From positions 102,745,152-102,809,151 of the forward strand of contig NC_057832.1 of NCBI RefSeq assembly GCF_910594005.1: 64,000 bases of DNA. The letters are read 5' to 3'. The first letter of the stretch is position 1. Every line of letters begins with the position of its first letter. The DNA is from Cervus elaphus. Taxonomy: Eukaryota > Chordata > Mammalia > Artiodactyla > Cervidae. The notes beneath the pieces are model-generated. The model was given only the letters and a program-made list of their open reading frames with translations, had not been told where the DNA came from and did not search any database. Made by a program: the position numbers and the translations under genes. Below are positions 34,764 to 45,173 of this stretch, piece after piece.

Positions 34764-35042
34764 TGGCTGCTGCTGCTACTGCTAAGTCACTTCAGTTGTG
34801 TCCGACTCTGTGCAACCCCATAGACGGAAGCCCACCAGGCTCCCCTGTCCCTGGGATTCTCCAGGCAAGAGCACTGGAGTGGGTTGCCATTTCCTTCTCC
34901 AATGCATGAAAGTGAAAAGTGAAAGTGAAGTCACTCAGTTGTGTCCGACCCTCAATGACCCCATGGACTGCAGCCCACCAGGCTCCTCTGTCCATGGGAT
35001 TTTCCAGGCAAGAGTACTGGAGTGGGGTGCCATTGCCTTCTC
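34764..35042 (-). mobile_element. Bov-A2 SINE, nearly full-length
   Basis: Same dimeric architecture as the element at 6088-6364: GCTGCTGCTGCTACTGCTAA end, first Bov-A unit, TGCATGAAAGTGAAAAGTGA linker, second unit, and GGTGCCATTGCCTTCTC end. No convincing TSD was found. Confidence 0.9.
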
Positions 35043-35711
35043 AAATTTCCTTGGCATGAAGCTGCAAATCAAAATACCATATTCTAAGAAGTTCAGCCTA
35101 GCAGGAAGTAGCTGAGAAAAATGACATAAAGAAAACCACTTTCTGAAGAACCAGCTCCTGACATTCCTGAATTTTTGTTTGCACTGGACTTGGCCAAACT
35201 GCAAGGTCTAAGGGCAGGGTCCCCAAGACTGTCCTCACTTCTGGTATCAACTGCAAGTTCAAGGAGGTTCCCAAACTACCCTAAGCTTTGAAAATTCAAT
35301 ACAAGGACTCACAGAACTCACTAAAGCTATTAAACTCAGAACTATGGCTCATTATGGGAAATGCTACAGAGAATCAGCCACAGGAAGAGAAACACAGGAC
35401 AAAGTCTGAGAGGGTTTCAATGCAATGTTCTCACTGTCCACAGGAGGCACAACCCTCCTGGTATCAGTGTATGTGACAAATGCAGTGCAGTATCAACTAG
35501 AGATGCTCACCCCATCTCGGCGCCCAGAGTTTCACCGGGGTCTCGTCACATAAGCTGGCCTGGCTGTTCATGTGGCTGACTTCAGTCTTTGGCATTGGGC
35601 TGATACCACATGGCCCAGGGGACCCATTATGAATAAGAAGACATTTCTTTCACTTGGGAAATTCCAAGGGTTTAGAGGTTACTCCCAGAAGCTGAGTACA
35701 AGGGCCACAGT

Positions 35712-35915
35712 TTGCTTTGGGAAAGGTTAAACTATCTACTACATCGGATGAGAGTAGAAGCTAATCAAGAACAACATCGTCTAAAGATAAAAGAGGATGA
35801 CGCTGTTGAGGCTCTGCTTAAAACCAAGTCCATCCTACAGATCCACGCCATCGTGGAGAAGGTCAGTCGTCATGACTTACCTCTATGCTCCATGCAGTCT
35901 CTCATTGTGCAGTAG
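35712..35915 (+). other. Exon-like ORF of unknown origin
   Basis: A plus-strand ORF whose middle (about 35729-35862) reads LNYLLHRMRVEANQEQHRLK then IKEDDAVEALLKTKSILQIH, an unbiased, hydrophilic, helix-prone peptide. It is followed directly by GTCAGT, a possible donor, after GTGGAGAAG. The upstream AG has a poor pyrimidine tract. I do not recognise the protein. It may be chance, a retrocopy fragment or part of an unrecognised repeat; the preceding 35220-35680 stretch is also unassigned. Confidence 0.25.
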
Positions 35916-36085
35916 GCCAGTACAGGCCAGACTATATGCTTTCCAGGGCCATGACATGGCAGCTGGGTGTGGCTTCAGAAGAGATATTCATCTAAAATCA
36001 GACTTGTTTGTGAAATTCAGCTTCCACCAATTTTCTTTCCAACACACTAAGTTCATATTTCTGTTTCTCCTGTATCCCTTCTATC

Positions 36086-36445
36086 CAAGTGTTTGCTGTG
36101 GGCTGAAATGCATCTCCCCCAAAATTTGTATGTTGAAATCCTAATGCCTGGTGCTTCAGAGAGTGAATTGGGACAGAGGATTTTTTAAAGAGGTAAACTG
36201 AAATGAAATCATCAGGGTAGACCCTAATCCAATGTGATTTATAAGAGAAGGAGATGAGGACACAGATGGAGAGAGGCAAGACCATGGAAAGATAGTCATG
36301 TGTATGCCAAGAAGAAAAGCCTCCGGAGAAACCAACCCTGCTCACACCTTGACCCTGAACTTCCAGCCTCCCCGACTGTGAAAAAATAAACTTCTGTTGT
36401 TTAAGCCACTCAGTCTGTGGCAGCCCTAGCAAACCCATACACCAA
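36086..36445 (+). mobile_element. MaLR-type LTR (MLT1/MST-like), diverged
   Basis: Sense LTR order: GGGCTGAAATGCATCTCCCC, AAAATTTGTATGTTGAAATC, CTAATGCCTGGTGCTTCAGA, GACCCTAATCCAATGTGATT, CACCTTGACCCTGAACTTCC, then GTGAAAAAATAAACTTCTGT (poly-A signal) and TTTAAGCCACTCAGTCTGTG. No internal retroviral genes are seen; this is a solo LTR of an ancient non-autonomous element. Confidence 0.75.
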
Positions 36446-36660
36446 TTAATCACTAATTCACGTCTAATCTCTCAGCGACTTTTACATCCATCTCTTTTCT
36501 TTCACTTGCAGAGACTTCTCATCCGGTATTTCTGGCTTTTTATTTTTCTTTTCCAGCCCTCCAATCAAACCCCACATTAACTGTCAGTTTATTACTACTA
36601 AAGGAGCACGGAACTCAGGGTACTCACCTGGCCAAACACCTTGCAATGTGTGTGTAACCT

Positions 36661-36870
36661 GTGTGTGTGTGTGCTCAATCATGTCTGACTCTTTGTAACC
36701 CCACAGGCCAGGCTCCCCTGTCCATGAGATTTCTCAATCAAGAATACTGGAGTGCGTTGCCATTTCCTCCTCCGGGGGATCTTCCTGACCCAGGGACTGA
36801 ACTTGCGTCTCTTGAATCTCCTGCCTTGGCAGGTGGATGCACTATGGCTGCACCACCTGGAAGACTATGA
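36661..36870 (-). mobile_element. Bov-tA SINE with (GT)n end
   Basis: Antisense Bov-tA: GTGCTCAATCATGTCTGACT, CAAGAATACTGGAGTGCGTT, GATCTTCCTGACCCAGGGAC and the head near 36860. The GT run at 36660-36672 is the AC-rich SINE tail on the other strand. Confidence 0.88.
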
Positions 36871-38318
36871 CTTCCGGCTAAATGAAGATCAACTTCTTAG
36901 TTCAGCAGGTAATGAAAGCCCCTACTAACCTTTCCACTTTACTTTGCACTAGTCTCTCTGCAACAAACCACTGATCTTAACTAGTTTGTCACCCACCAAC
37001 TCCTGGGCATGGTTTTCCTTTTGAACACCTTTCCTTCCTGACTACTCGATACTCTTCTTCAAGCCTCAACTAAAATGCCATCTTCTTTATGACCAAACAG
37101 ATCTTCCTGGTCAGAATGGATCTGCTCTGATTTATCTAAAATTTTACTTATCTGTACAGCTTCAATCTTACAAAGAAGACAGACCCGGGGTGCCAAGTCA
37201 AAGGTTCTCAAAGTACAGAGACCAAAGGTTTAAAAAACACTGCTGTGGGAAAGATAAGAACCTAACTTTAAGAATACATATGGAGAGTGTCTTTGAAAAT
37301 CAAATCTATCCAATTCCATATCTAAATTCTGAAGATAGCACATTAACCTTTAAGAGTGAGATTTATGGCTCATTTTTAGAAGGTCTTTCCTGTCTGCTCC
37401 TAAAGAGATAATTCACTAAGGAAGACTGGAGGGTTTTGTCTATTTAAATATACCTTAAATCATACATTTTCTAAAAAATCTTTTAAATCAACATTAAAAT
37501 AACACCAATATCCATTACCACACAAATTACACTACGGCAGAAAGTAATAACATTCTACCTTAGGATTTAATCATTTTATCAAATGCTTATAAACACGCCA
37601 AGGAAGGAGGTCAGAGCCTAATACAATCTTTTGACTAAACCTGTCACAACACCTTTCTGTACATCATTAATTTGCACGTGTGTGACTAACAGGGGTTACA
37701 CAACAGAAGTATTTATACACGCACGAAAATTCCGAATGATGTTTTCTTACCTAATGTGAGTACTGACAGCAAAGGGAAAGTGCAGGGCTATGGGTCAGGG
37801 ACACTCTGATCCATCAATTACAGAACATTCATTTAATCATCCCAAGGATTAATACAGGGAGCAACTTAACATCGCCTTCATAATCAAGGGCAAGGGAAAG
37901 ATCTGCAATTTAAATGTTTTCAAGGTACACACGAAGAAATGAAAACAGGTTAAATGGGAGAAAGATACCCAAATGTGGACATGCCCATCATTTTATTGTA
38001 AGAAAGTGAATGATCTCTGTGTTTCTACTGTTAAAGGCAACAATTTAACATCCCCTTCATAATCAGGGGTATCCTACTAAAATAATATTCCAAATGAAAA
38101 CACTACCACCATTGCTTTCAAGTTCCCCAGAGTTCATAAAATGGAGCTGCAACACACTTTCATCAGAAGCCTGTCCCTTGCATTGGAATTCCATGATAGC
38201 AATATGGGTCCAAACACACTACCAAGTATTCCAGAGGGCTAACATGTTAAAGAGTGGTAAAGGTGTGTTTTCATCTTGTCAGGAAGGGTAAATAATGATA
38301 AGACTATTAAAGACTTAC
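36871..38318. other. Unique intron next to the CHCHD3 exon
   Basis: No repeat family is recognised. It holds a 25-nt near-identical direct repeat (37866-37890 and 38045-38069), described separately. Confidence 0.45.
37866..38069. repeat. Two 25-nt direct repeats, 23/25 identical
   Basis: TTAACATCgCCTTCATAATC plus aAGGG at 37866-37890 and TTAACATCcCCTTCATAATC plus AgGGG at 38045-38069, 179 nt apart, lying 250-450 nt past the CHCHD3 donor in transcript direction. Confidence 0.8.
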
Positions 38319-38389
38319 TTGAACTTTGCTTCCACCTCCTCAGCAGCTTTCTGGTATTGCTCGGTGGTAACTTTGTAGAACTCTGAGCT
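38319..38389 (-). CDS. CHCHD3: CHCHD3 (MIC19) internal coding exon, 71 nt
   Basis: CHCHD3 is a MICOS subunit on the inner face of the mitochondrial inner membrane; it partners with MIC60 and helps hold crista junctions and the contact with SAM50. Read on the minus strand, the exon encodes SSEFYKVTTEQYQKAAEEVE then AKF plus two bases (AA) of a split Lys codon. This matches the coiled-coil segment of CHCHD3 just before its C-terminal twin-Cx9C CHCH domain; as I recall the family, the K after SSEFY is R in human. Splice evidence: the exon is followed by GTAAGT (complement of 38313-38318) and preceded by ATCCACAG (CAG ends at 38390). The acceptor could be read two bases later (ACAGAG), but AGC-TCA keeps the known frame. 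The exon enters in phase 0 and leaves after two bases of a codon. No stop or frameshift. Confidence 0.94.
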
Positions 38390-38469
38390 CTGTGGATAAA
38401 GATTGATAGCAGAGTTTTCACTATCCAAGAGAACAACATGTGTGCAAGACTTAACAATTTCAAAAACTA

Positions 38470-40074
38470 CATGAAATCTTGTGTCTGCCACTCAAGCAGA
38501 AGGAAGAAGATTTCTTGCATGGTGACATGAATACTTAAAATACATGTAAGGTTATCTATTTAATAATAATACCACTGTTGGCATACACATTGTAATCACA
38601 GACTGAACATTCATCTAAGTCATCAATATTTGATCCTCCTGAAAAAATACCTAATGTAGTTTTGAAAGACTATTTTGATCTCCCATATTTGGAATCCACC
38701 ACTGCAAGACCAAAGAGCACTTGAGATCAAATATGAAATTCACACACCATATGTTCCTATCATTCCAGTGTTCCACCTAGGATATTAAAGGATCATTTCT
38801 TTTTACACTGTCTATTTGTCCTCAAGATGGATTCTTTACAGAGTACAATTTGTTCTATCATCTCCATATAACCACAAGAACATCAACATTTATAACAAAT
38901 TAATCAGTAAAAACAAGGGGGCAGATTTAGGTAATTTTTGTTAAAAAATGTTTCCATTATTACATGAATGAACACATAAGCAATATAAATCAAGTTGTAA
39001 GGGCCAAGTAATGCCTTTCCTGGGGCAGCAACATTAAAAACGATCCATTCTGACTAGCTACTGTGAAACCTGTCTTACTGCAGGGGGTGGCCTAAATGAC
39101 CCGATGAGCCTTCAGACTCCATGAAATACCCTGCAAAATGCATTGCAGTACAAAGGAACACAATGCAATGCAGTGGTCCATTGTGTCCCTTCATTCTCTA
39201 TTCACTCAGGTTTCACATGCATGACTTGGGGTGGTTTATTTTTTAATACATCATTGTTGGTTGGTGAGAAAATGAAAGTGAAATCCTCTTCACACCAGTG
39301 ACCCCTTTGCATTCAACAATCTGGGTTGCCCAATGACAGTCACATCCAGGTTTGCTGGATGTAGATGAAATCAATAGGTATGTGATTAGACAGCTGGCTC
39401 AGGATGGCTGGAGCAATGGACAGGTCACCATTTGAGATGATGAATGGCTTTCTATCAACCCAGAGTCCCTGACGATGCTAACATTTACTATAATCTTATT
39501 TGGGCTGCGATTTATCTTTCTTGCACCTGATCAATAAAGATGAACAGAACAGTTGTAGGGATCGATTGTAATTTTTTATCATTTTCAAGCACAAACGTGC
39601 ATTTCTGACATGAAGACAATATTCTAAGTGTACTGCTTCTGCCTTTTTTAACATTGCAATGTGAGTGATGAACCACCACCAGTCTATATGCTGAGAGGTT
39701 TTAATTCTTCTATAGGTCTCGAGCTATCAAAAAGTCATTCGTCTCCTCAGATATTTTAACTTTCAGTTGTGTCACTCCTTCCAATCAGTTCCGCTTACAA
39801 GGTTTTTCTTTCCTTTAGAATACACACCAGTCAGGACATGCTCTTTGTAATGTTTGGTTGCAGCTTTTCTCAGAACCCTTCTAACAAAGAGGGCAGTAAA
39901 AAGGCAGTTATAATGGGTCGCTAACGGTGATGAGGGACTCCCTGCATTACTACGGTGAACTGTCAAATGGGCGTTATGTTACTGAATCATGTATTAAAAT
40001 GCCAGCAAAATAAAAATGTCTTCACTAATGTTTTTGCTTAGTTTATGCAATGAAACTGGAATCTCTGGACAGAG
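38470..40074. other. Unique intron, no gene seen
   Basis: AT-rich and non-repetitive by eye. ORFs of 60-75 codons on the minus strand near 39.8-40.2 kb have no recognisable product. Confidence 0.4.
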
Positions 40075-40265
40075 CCAGGAAAGATCTGGTTTCTGGTTCT
40101 GTTTAGGGTCCCTGAGCAAACAACCTCTGCCGGTTTCCATTCCAGTGCTCCTCACCTGTAAAATATGGGTGATACTAGCATGACTTATCTCTGCCAAAGC
40201 TGCTGCAGAAATCAAGTAAGGTGGGCAAGAGAGCTATAAAACCTGCTCAGTGTTTTCACAGATTA
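40075..40265 (+). mobile_element. MIR SINE, diverged
   Basis: AGATCTGGTTTCTGGTTCTG, CAAACAACCTCTGCCGGTTT, CTCCTCACCTGTAAAATATG and GGTGATACTAGCATGACTTA track MIR's 'cctctctgtgcctcagtttcctcatctgtaaaatgggga' region in sense orientation. Confidence 0.5.
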
Positions 40266-40494
40266 AGACGAACATTCAAATAAAAGAATTTTGGAGACAA
40301 AGAACTAATTTGGGCAATTCCATTCTGTGTACACATTCAAAATTATCAACATTAAATATTAACTTTCTAACCAGAATGATACACAAAAGCAAGAGTTCTG
40401 CCATAATATAAACTAGTAAACTCCCTTATGCTTTGTAATGCCAAAGTGCAGATTAAATTGCTAATTTTGTCCAACTTTCTCCTTCAACGTTAAA

Positions 40495-40535
40495 TACACA
40501 CAAATGCGCGTGCACACGCACACACACACACACAC
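40495..40535. repeat. (CA)n microsatellite
   Basis: ACACACAAATGCGCGTGCAC followed by (CA)11-type repeats; probably polymorphic. Confidence 0.9.
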
Positions 40536-41029
40536 CCTGTACCTGTGTTGCCTGCAAACCTAGCATATGATTTTTTAAAGTTTTAAGCTGATTTATGCTC
40601 CATATTTCAAACTCAGTGACCACTTTCTGACACTGTGTAAATCTAACAAGAAAAGTCCCCAAGAGGCAACACCATACAACAACTAAGAAAATAAACACAA
40701 ATATGCCCAACATCTGTTTGCAGACCATGTTTAATTCATTAAGTATTTACTTGTTCAGTCAACAAAATTAAATTCTTATTTTTCCAATAAAGTCCATCTT
40801 GAAGAATTAGATCCTCAAGAAGCTTTCTACCTGCTACAGGAGAAAAGAAAAAGAATTGTACTGAAAGGTCACAAATGCTAAGCTAAAAGTGATGGACAGT
40901 GTTACTGGAGTTCAGAAAAAGTAGAGATCTCTTTTGACCTGAGGAAATACTTCTTAAAATGAATGACCATGCAGAAAACAAAACCCCAAACCAAAAATAC
41001 TCCCAATATGTCTGCCAGCAGGAGAAAAG

Positions 41030-41330
41030 ACAAATATGTATTGTGTATTCATAAGCTGGAAATCTATACAGTGATGAAAAAGAATGAATCAGACAAAAAG
41101 TGGGGCCAAAAAAGCAAGTTGTAGATATGATACAGCACAATGCAATTTATGTCAGTTTGGAAAAGGGCAAAACACTGAAATATGATTGGTAAACAGTAAG
41201 CTCTACTGATTAACTGTAAGTGGTGGCAGTTATGTGTGGGTGGTAAAAGAGGATGAGAGGGGCAGAATGTCATAAAACAATGCAATGCGGGGGACTTCAC
41301 TGCACTGTCATATTTTTAAAAATTGGGGGG
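41030..41330 (+). mobile_element. Possible old L1 3' remnant
   Basis: ACAGTGATGAAAAAGAATGA, then TGATACAGCACAATGCAATT and CAGTTTGGAAAAGGGCAAAA vaguely follow the L1M text 'acagcagtgaaaatgaatgaa...tatgattccatttatataaagttcaaaaacaggcaaaa'. Low similarity; tentative. Confidence 0.35.
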
Positions 41331-41539
41331 GTGGGTACACAGCCAGTTGTTACACTGGTCATAAATATTTTGTAATACACACAAAAATTGTGTTACTCCC
41401 CCTCACTCCCCAAAGGAGCTAATCAACAACAAATGACTCAGTAGAGCTAAAACATAAAAATATGTGTGGGGGATACATGCTGAAGAGAGTGGCTGAATGC
41501 TAAGCTATTGTAGAGTGTTCATACATTACAAAATAAAAG

Positions 41540-42228
41540 TTCTTTTTTTCCCAACTCTTTCTTATGTAATCATTTCAGACTTATAGAAGGGGGCAAAAAT
41601 AGAAGAGGGTTCCTGCATATACTTCACTCAGCTTACCTTCATGTCAACACCTTAGATGATCACAGTACAACTGTGAAAACTGGTAAGTTAACAATGTTAC
41701 AGCACTAGAGACTTGCGGCATCTGAATTAGACTTTATTTCTCATAGGATCTAGCCCCGGATCCTGGGCTGCATTTAGCTGTCACAGCTTTCTTGTCTCCT
41801 CTAATCTGTGACAGTTCCTCAGTCTTGCTTTGCCTTTGATGACCTCAACACTCCCAAAGAACACTGGTCAGATGTTTTGTATAATGGCATGCAATTTGGG
41901 CCTGTTGGATGTTTTCTCATGGTTGGACTGACACTCTCCCACATTATAGGGAAGGATACCACAGTAGTGATGTGCCCATCTCCATGCACTGCATCCAGGG
42001 TTACGTTACATTAAAGATGTTTTTACTGGTGCTTGATCTTGACTACTTGATTAAGGTAAGAGTTTCTCCATAGGAAAGCTACTATTTTTCCTGTTGTAAT
42101 CAATATCTTATAGAAGATTGCTTGACATTATGTAAATACTATGTTTCACCTTAAACTTTGCCATCAGTTGTTTTTGTTTTTCACAACCACTGTCTGCAGC
42201 AAGGATTTTTGTGGTGTTCTGAAAATGT
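41540..42228. mobile_element. Old L1-related remnant (L1ME/HAL1-like)
   Basis: CACAGTACAACTGTGAAAAC, GGATCCTGGGCTGCATTTAG, TAATCTGTGACAGTTCCTCA, TGGTCAGATGTTTTGTATAA and ACTACTTGATTAAGGTAAGA follow a widespread old LINE text. A BovB fragment interrupts it at 42229. Strand relative to the LINE gene is not certain. Confidence 0.55.
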
Positions 42229-42536
42229 GTCAATCCTAAAGGAAATCAGTACTGAAAACTCATTGGAAGGACTGATGCTAAAGCTGACGTGCCAATACTT
42301 TGGCCACCTGATGCGAATAACTGACTCATTGCAAAAGACCCTGATGCTGGGAAAGATTGAAGGCAGAAGGAGAAGGGGACGACAGAGGATGAGATGGTTG
42401 GATGGCATCACTGACTCAATGGACGTTGAGTTTGCATAAGCTCCGGGAGCTGGTGATGGACAGGGAAGCCTGGCATGCTGCAGTCTACGGGGTCGCAAAG
42501 AGCCGGACATGACTGAATGACTGAACTGAACTGAAT
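42229..42536 (+). mobile_element. BovB LINE 3' fragment
   Basis: Plus-strand BovB C-terminal end: the frame at about 42235-42430 reads SLEGLMLKLTCQYFGHLMRI then the KIEGRRRRGRQRMRWLDGI block; the 3' end is (CTGAA)n-like. It is inserted in the older LINE remnant. No clear TSD. Confidence 0.92.
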
Positions 42537-43264
42537 GATGTGTTAATTTTTAAATGACATTATTGCATATTTAGACCTCATTGATATAACGACAATCTTC
42601 AATTACTCTTACTCAATAGTGAAAACAGTATCTTCACAGAAAAAGCCTTATCTTCTAAGGGTAGGGAGCTCCAGGAAAGCATAAGATTCCCTACAACCTG
42701 GTTATGAAACAAGGGACAGGAGGCAAAGAAGGAACTATGTGGGGGTTGGGGGAGGATCAGACCTGAGTCAGGCAGAGTGTGCTCTCCACCCCTATTCACT
42801 GTGAATACCTGAGAGGGCCCAGACTCCTGCCAACACAGGCCAGTCCTTATCATTGTAAAGAGGTGAACATTCACTGCTGGGAGAACGAGCCAAATGGGCT
42901 TATACAAGGATTGGGAAAAAGGGAGAAGGGGCCTATGAGTGGTTTCAGATGTCCCTTTCGGGGGATGTCTGAGCTCCAGATGCAGGTTTTCTAATGACAG
43001 GAATTGGGACCACCTGTTTCAGAGCCATAGGCGGAGCTTGTGAAACCGCAGACTCCCCTGGTCACACCCTGAATCTCTGGGGACGGGGTGCAGAAGGCTG
43101 CAAGCTTAGCAAGCATCTCAAGTGATTCTGAGCACACACCAACTTGGGACACCACTGGGTTTCTAGAACAATGAAAGGAAAATAAAAAACGTACTACTCA
43201 GCGTGCCACTCAAAGTGAAAAATAAATCAGCATTTTGGAAGAATTATGGCAAAATTACTTTCCA
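42537..43264. other. Unique intron, no gene seen
   Basis: Overlapping chance ORFs on both strands near 42.6-43.0 kb, none recognisable. Confidence 0.4.
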
Positions 43265-43274
43265 CAACTGAACT

Positions 43275-43446
43275 GTTTTGGCTGCACTGCATGTGGTATC
43301 TTAGCCCCCCAACCAGGGGTAGAAGCCATGCCCTCACTAATAAAAATAAATGGGGAAAAAAAAAAAAAAAGCAGCAGCAGCCATGCCCTCTGCAGGGGAA
43401 GCACACAGAATCTTAACCACCACAGTCTCGATCCCCAGGGAAGTCC
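43275..43446 (-). mobile_element. CHR/ART2A-type SINE split by a tiny L1 insertion
   Basis: Antisense SINE: GTTTTGGCTGCACTGCATGT ... AACCAGGGGTAGAAGCCATG, interrupted at 43336-43378, then TCTGCAGGGGAAGCACACAG ... GATCCCCAGGGAAGTCC. Outer TSDs CAACTGAACT (43265-43274) and CAACAGAACT (43447-43456) differ at one base. Confidence 0.85.
43336..43378 (+). mobile_element. Ultra-short L1 insertion: 20 nt of L1 3' end plus poly-A
   Basis: ACTAATAAAAATAAATGGGG followed by A15 and GCAGCAGC. The 20-mer is identical to the last 20 nt before the poly-A of the L1 at 31794-32906 (32874-32893). AGCCATGCCCTC at 43324-43335 and 43379-43390 is an exact 12-bp TSD, which identifies this as a retrotransposition event that lost almost the entire L1. 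Confidence 0.9.
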
Positions 43447-43489
43447 CAACAGAACTAGAACATTTACAAAGGTGCTGCAAAACAGAGAT

Positions 43490-43690
43490 GCTGCTAGGCC
43501 CGTCCACAAGTCACCGATGGACCTGAAACTGCCCGAGAGCTCTGCCTCACGGCCTCCGCCGCCACAGCGCTCCTCCTCTGAACCGTACTCACAAGCAGTA
43601 GAAGCGCCATAATACTCAGGAGGGCTGCTTTCGTTCTCTATGTTGTCTTGAGATGGCCCCAGGTCGTATCTGCCGCTCTTTTCTGTTTAC
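43490..43690 (-). other. CpG-rich islet, candidate exon, 5' UTR or retrocopy
   Basis: About 12 CpG in 190 bp, far above the surrounding intron. On the minus strand a frame reads KSGRYDLGPSQDNIENESSP then PEYYGASTA and runs into GTGAGTACGG, a strong donor; an AG lies before it (GTAAACAG) but with a poor pyrimidine tract. A second minus frame starts ATGGCGCTTCTACTGCTTGT and encodes an Arg/Ala-rich leader of about 38 codons before a stop. I do not recognise either. The SINE at 43275 borders it. Confidence 0.35.
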
Positions 43691-43699
43691 TCATTGTAA

Positions 43700-44464
43700 A
43701 TTACTATCACTTTAATGTCATCCTGATAACTCACTTTGTTGGAGACCCCAAAAAAAGAAGCAGAGAGAGGTGCCTGTGACCTGATCACTGCTTGGGACAT
43801 GGCCACATTGTTTCTATACCTGTGAGGTCCTTACAACCTAAAATTCAAAAATTCTGCATTCATATTCAAGCTGCATAGTTTCCTGCTCCATCAATGATAG
43901 GAAAAATACTTGACATGATTTGTCCAGTGGTAATATGGATTTGTGGCAGGTAAATATGATTTAAATCAAATATTCAAGGTCTAATTTATTAGTGTCTACC
44001 TTTAAACCATGAATTCTTATTTGATACAAGATTAAAACATGTTTTCCACCAAGATTCTCTTTGAGAAGGTAGATCTTATAAATTCAAAGTAGAATGACAG
44101 TATCTTTCAGATGTTTTAGCACTATCAAAAACCTGATAAAGGTTTATAGTTTTGGGTCAAGGATAAGTGAAAGGAGCTTGGAGGAGATGAACTATCTCCA
44201 AAATAACATCATTTGAGATCTGGGGTTCTGTCACCTATATTGGAGGACAAGACATCACTGGATCACTGGAAACAAAAGGCATTTTCACTTTCTATATCAA
44301 AACATCTTCCAATCTCAGGCACCAGGGACCAGTTACTAAATACAGAGGCAACAAACAGAGTTAGGAGATGGAATGCTCCACTGAACATAACTCTTAAAAT
44401 GTTTCATTTAAAACACATGAATATGCTGTCCATGGCACTCTGCACATAAGATTCTTAACAGAAT
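43700..44464. other. AT-rich intron, no gene seen
   Basis: Nothing nameable. Confidence 0.4.
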
Positions 44465-44635
44465 CGTGAGGTGGTGAAGGGCACACACTTTGGAGACAGA
44501 CTGACAAGTCACGGCTCCACGGCTATGGAATAAAACTCAAGAGCTGTCTCCCATCTGTGAAGTGGGGAGGGTAATAATAAAGAGTGCCAGGACCCCTTGG
44601 GGGATTAAAGATGATAAGTCATATAAAGCTCTTTG
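44465..44635 (+). mobile_element. MIR SINE
   Basis: GTGAAGGGCACACACTTTGG, AGAGCTGTCTCCCATCTGTG, AAGTGGGGAGGGTAATAATA, then GGGGGATTAAAGATGATAAG and CATATAAAGCTCTTTGAA follow sense MIR. Confidence 0.65.
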
Positions 44636-44790
44636 AAGACTCTGCTCAATACTCCCTAATAACCTGAATGGGAAAAGAATTTGAAAAAATAAACAGATAC
44701 ATGTATAACTTCATCACTTGCTCTACACCTGAAACTAACACAACATTGTTGATAATGAACTGTATTTCAATATAAAACAAAAAATTAAAA
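44636..44790 (+). mobile_element. L1 3' end
   Basis: CTCAATACTCCCTAATAACC, GGGAAAAGAATTTGAAAAAA, CTCTACACCTGAAACTAACA, CAACATTGTTGATAATGAAC and TATTTCAATATAAAACAAAA: the artiodactyl L1 terminal 3' UTR with an A-rich tail. Confidence 0.75.
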
Positions 44791-45173
44791 ATAAAAATAG
44801 GAACAGTTCAGGCAGTGAGAGAAAGAACTTCTATCAGTGGCCTTGACATTTTTCTTCAACATCTTTTTTTTTAAAAAAGCAAAATCTAGCAAAAAAAAAT
44901 AAAATACATACATAAAACTTAAGTCTACAAATAATAAATGCTGGAGAGAGTATGAAGAAAAAGAAACCCTCCCTACACTGTGGGCGGGAATGAAAATTGT
45001 TGAAGCCACGATGGAGAACAGTATGGAGGTTCCTTAAAAAACTAAAAATAGGGCCAACATATGATCCAGTAATCCCACTCCTTGACATAAATTGAGAGAA
45101 AAGACTTATTCGAAAAGATACATTCAGCCCGATGATCACGGCAGCACTATCTACAATAGCCAAGACATGAAAG

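Larger units (their letters stand above)
1..38318 (-). other. CHCHD3: CHCHD3 intron, 3' side of the exon (partial)
   Basis: The exon at 38319-38389 lies on the minus strand, so everything at lower coordinates is the intron that follows it in the transcript. It begins with the consensus donor GTAAGT and runs off the window. I looked for the next part of the protein (the twin Cx9C CHCH domain) on this strand and did not see it. The intron assignment is inference from the exon; a nested gene or lncRNA cannot be excluded. Confidence 0.8.

Noticed and set aside
34758..35055. TSD (CCTTGG) around the Bov-A2 at 34764-35042
   Set aside because: The repeated hexamer does not abut the element on the right side, so it is probably chance.
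43235..43612. A 125-codon plus-strand ORF as a gene
   Set aside because: It crosses SINE, L1 stub and CpG islet; the frame is accidental.
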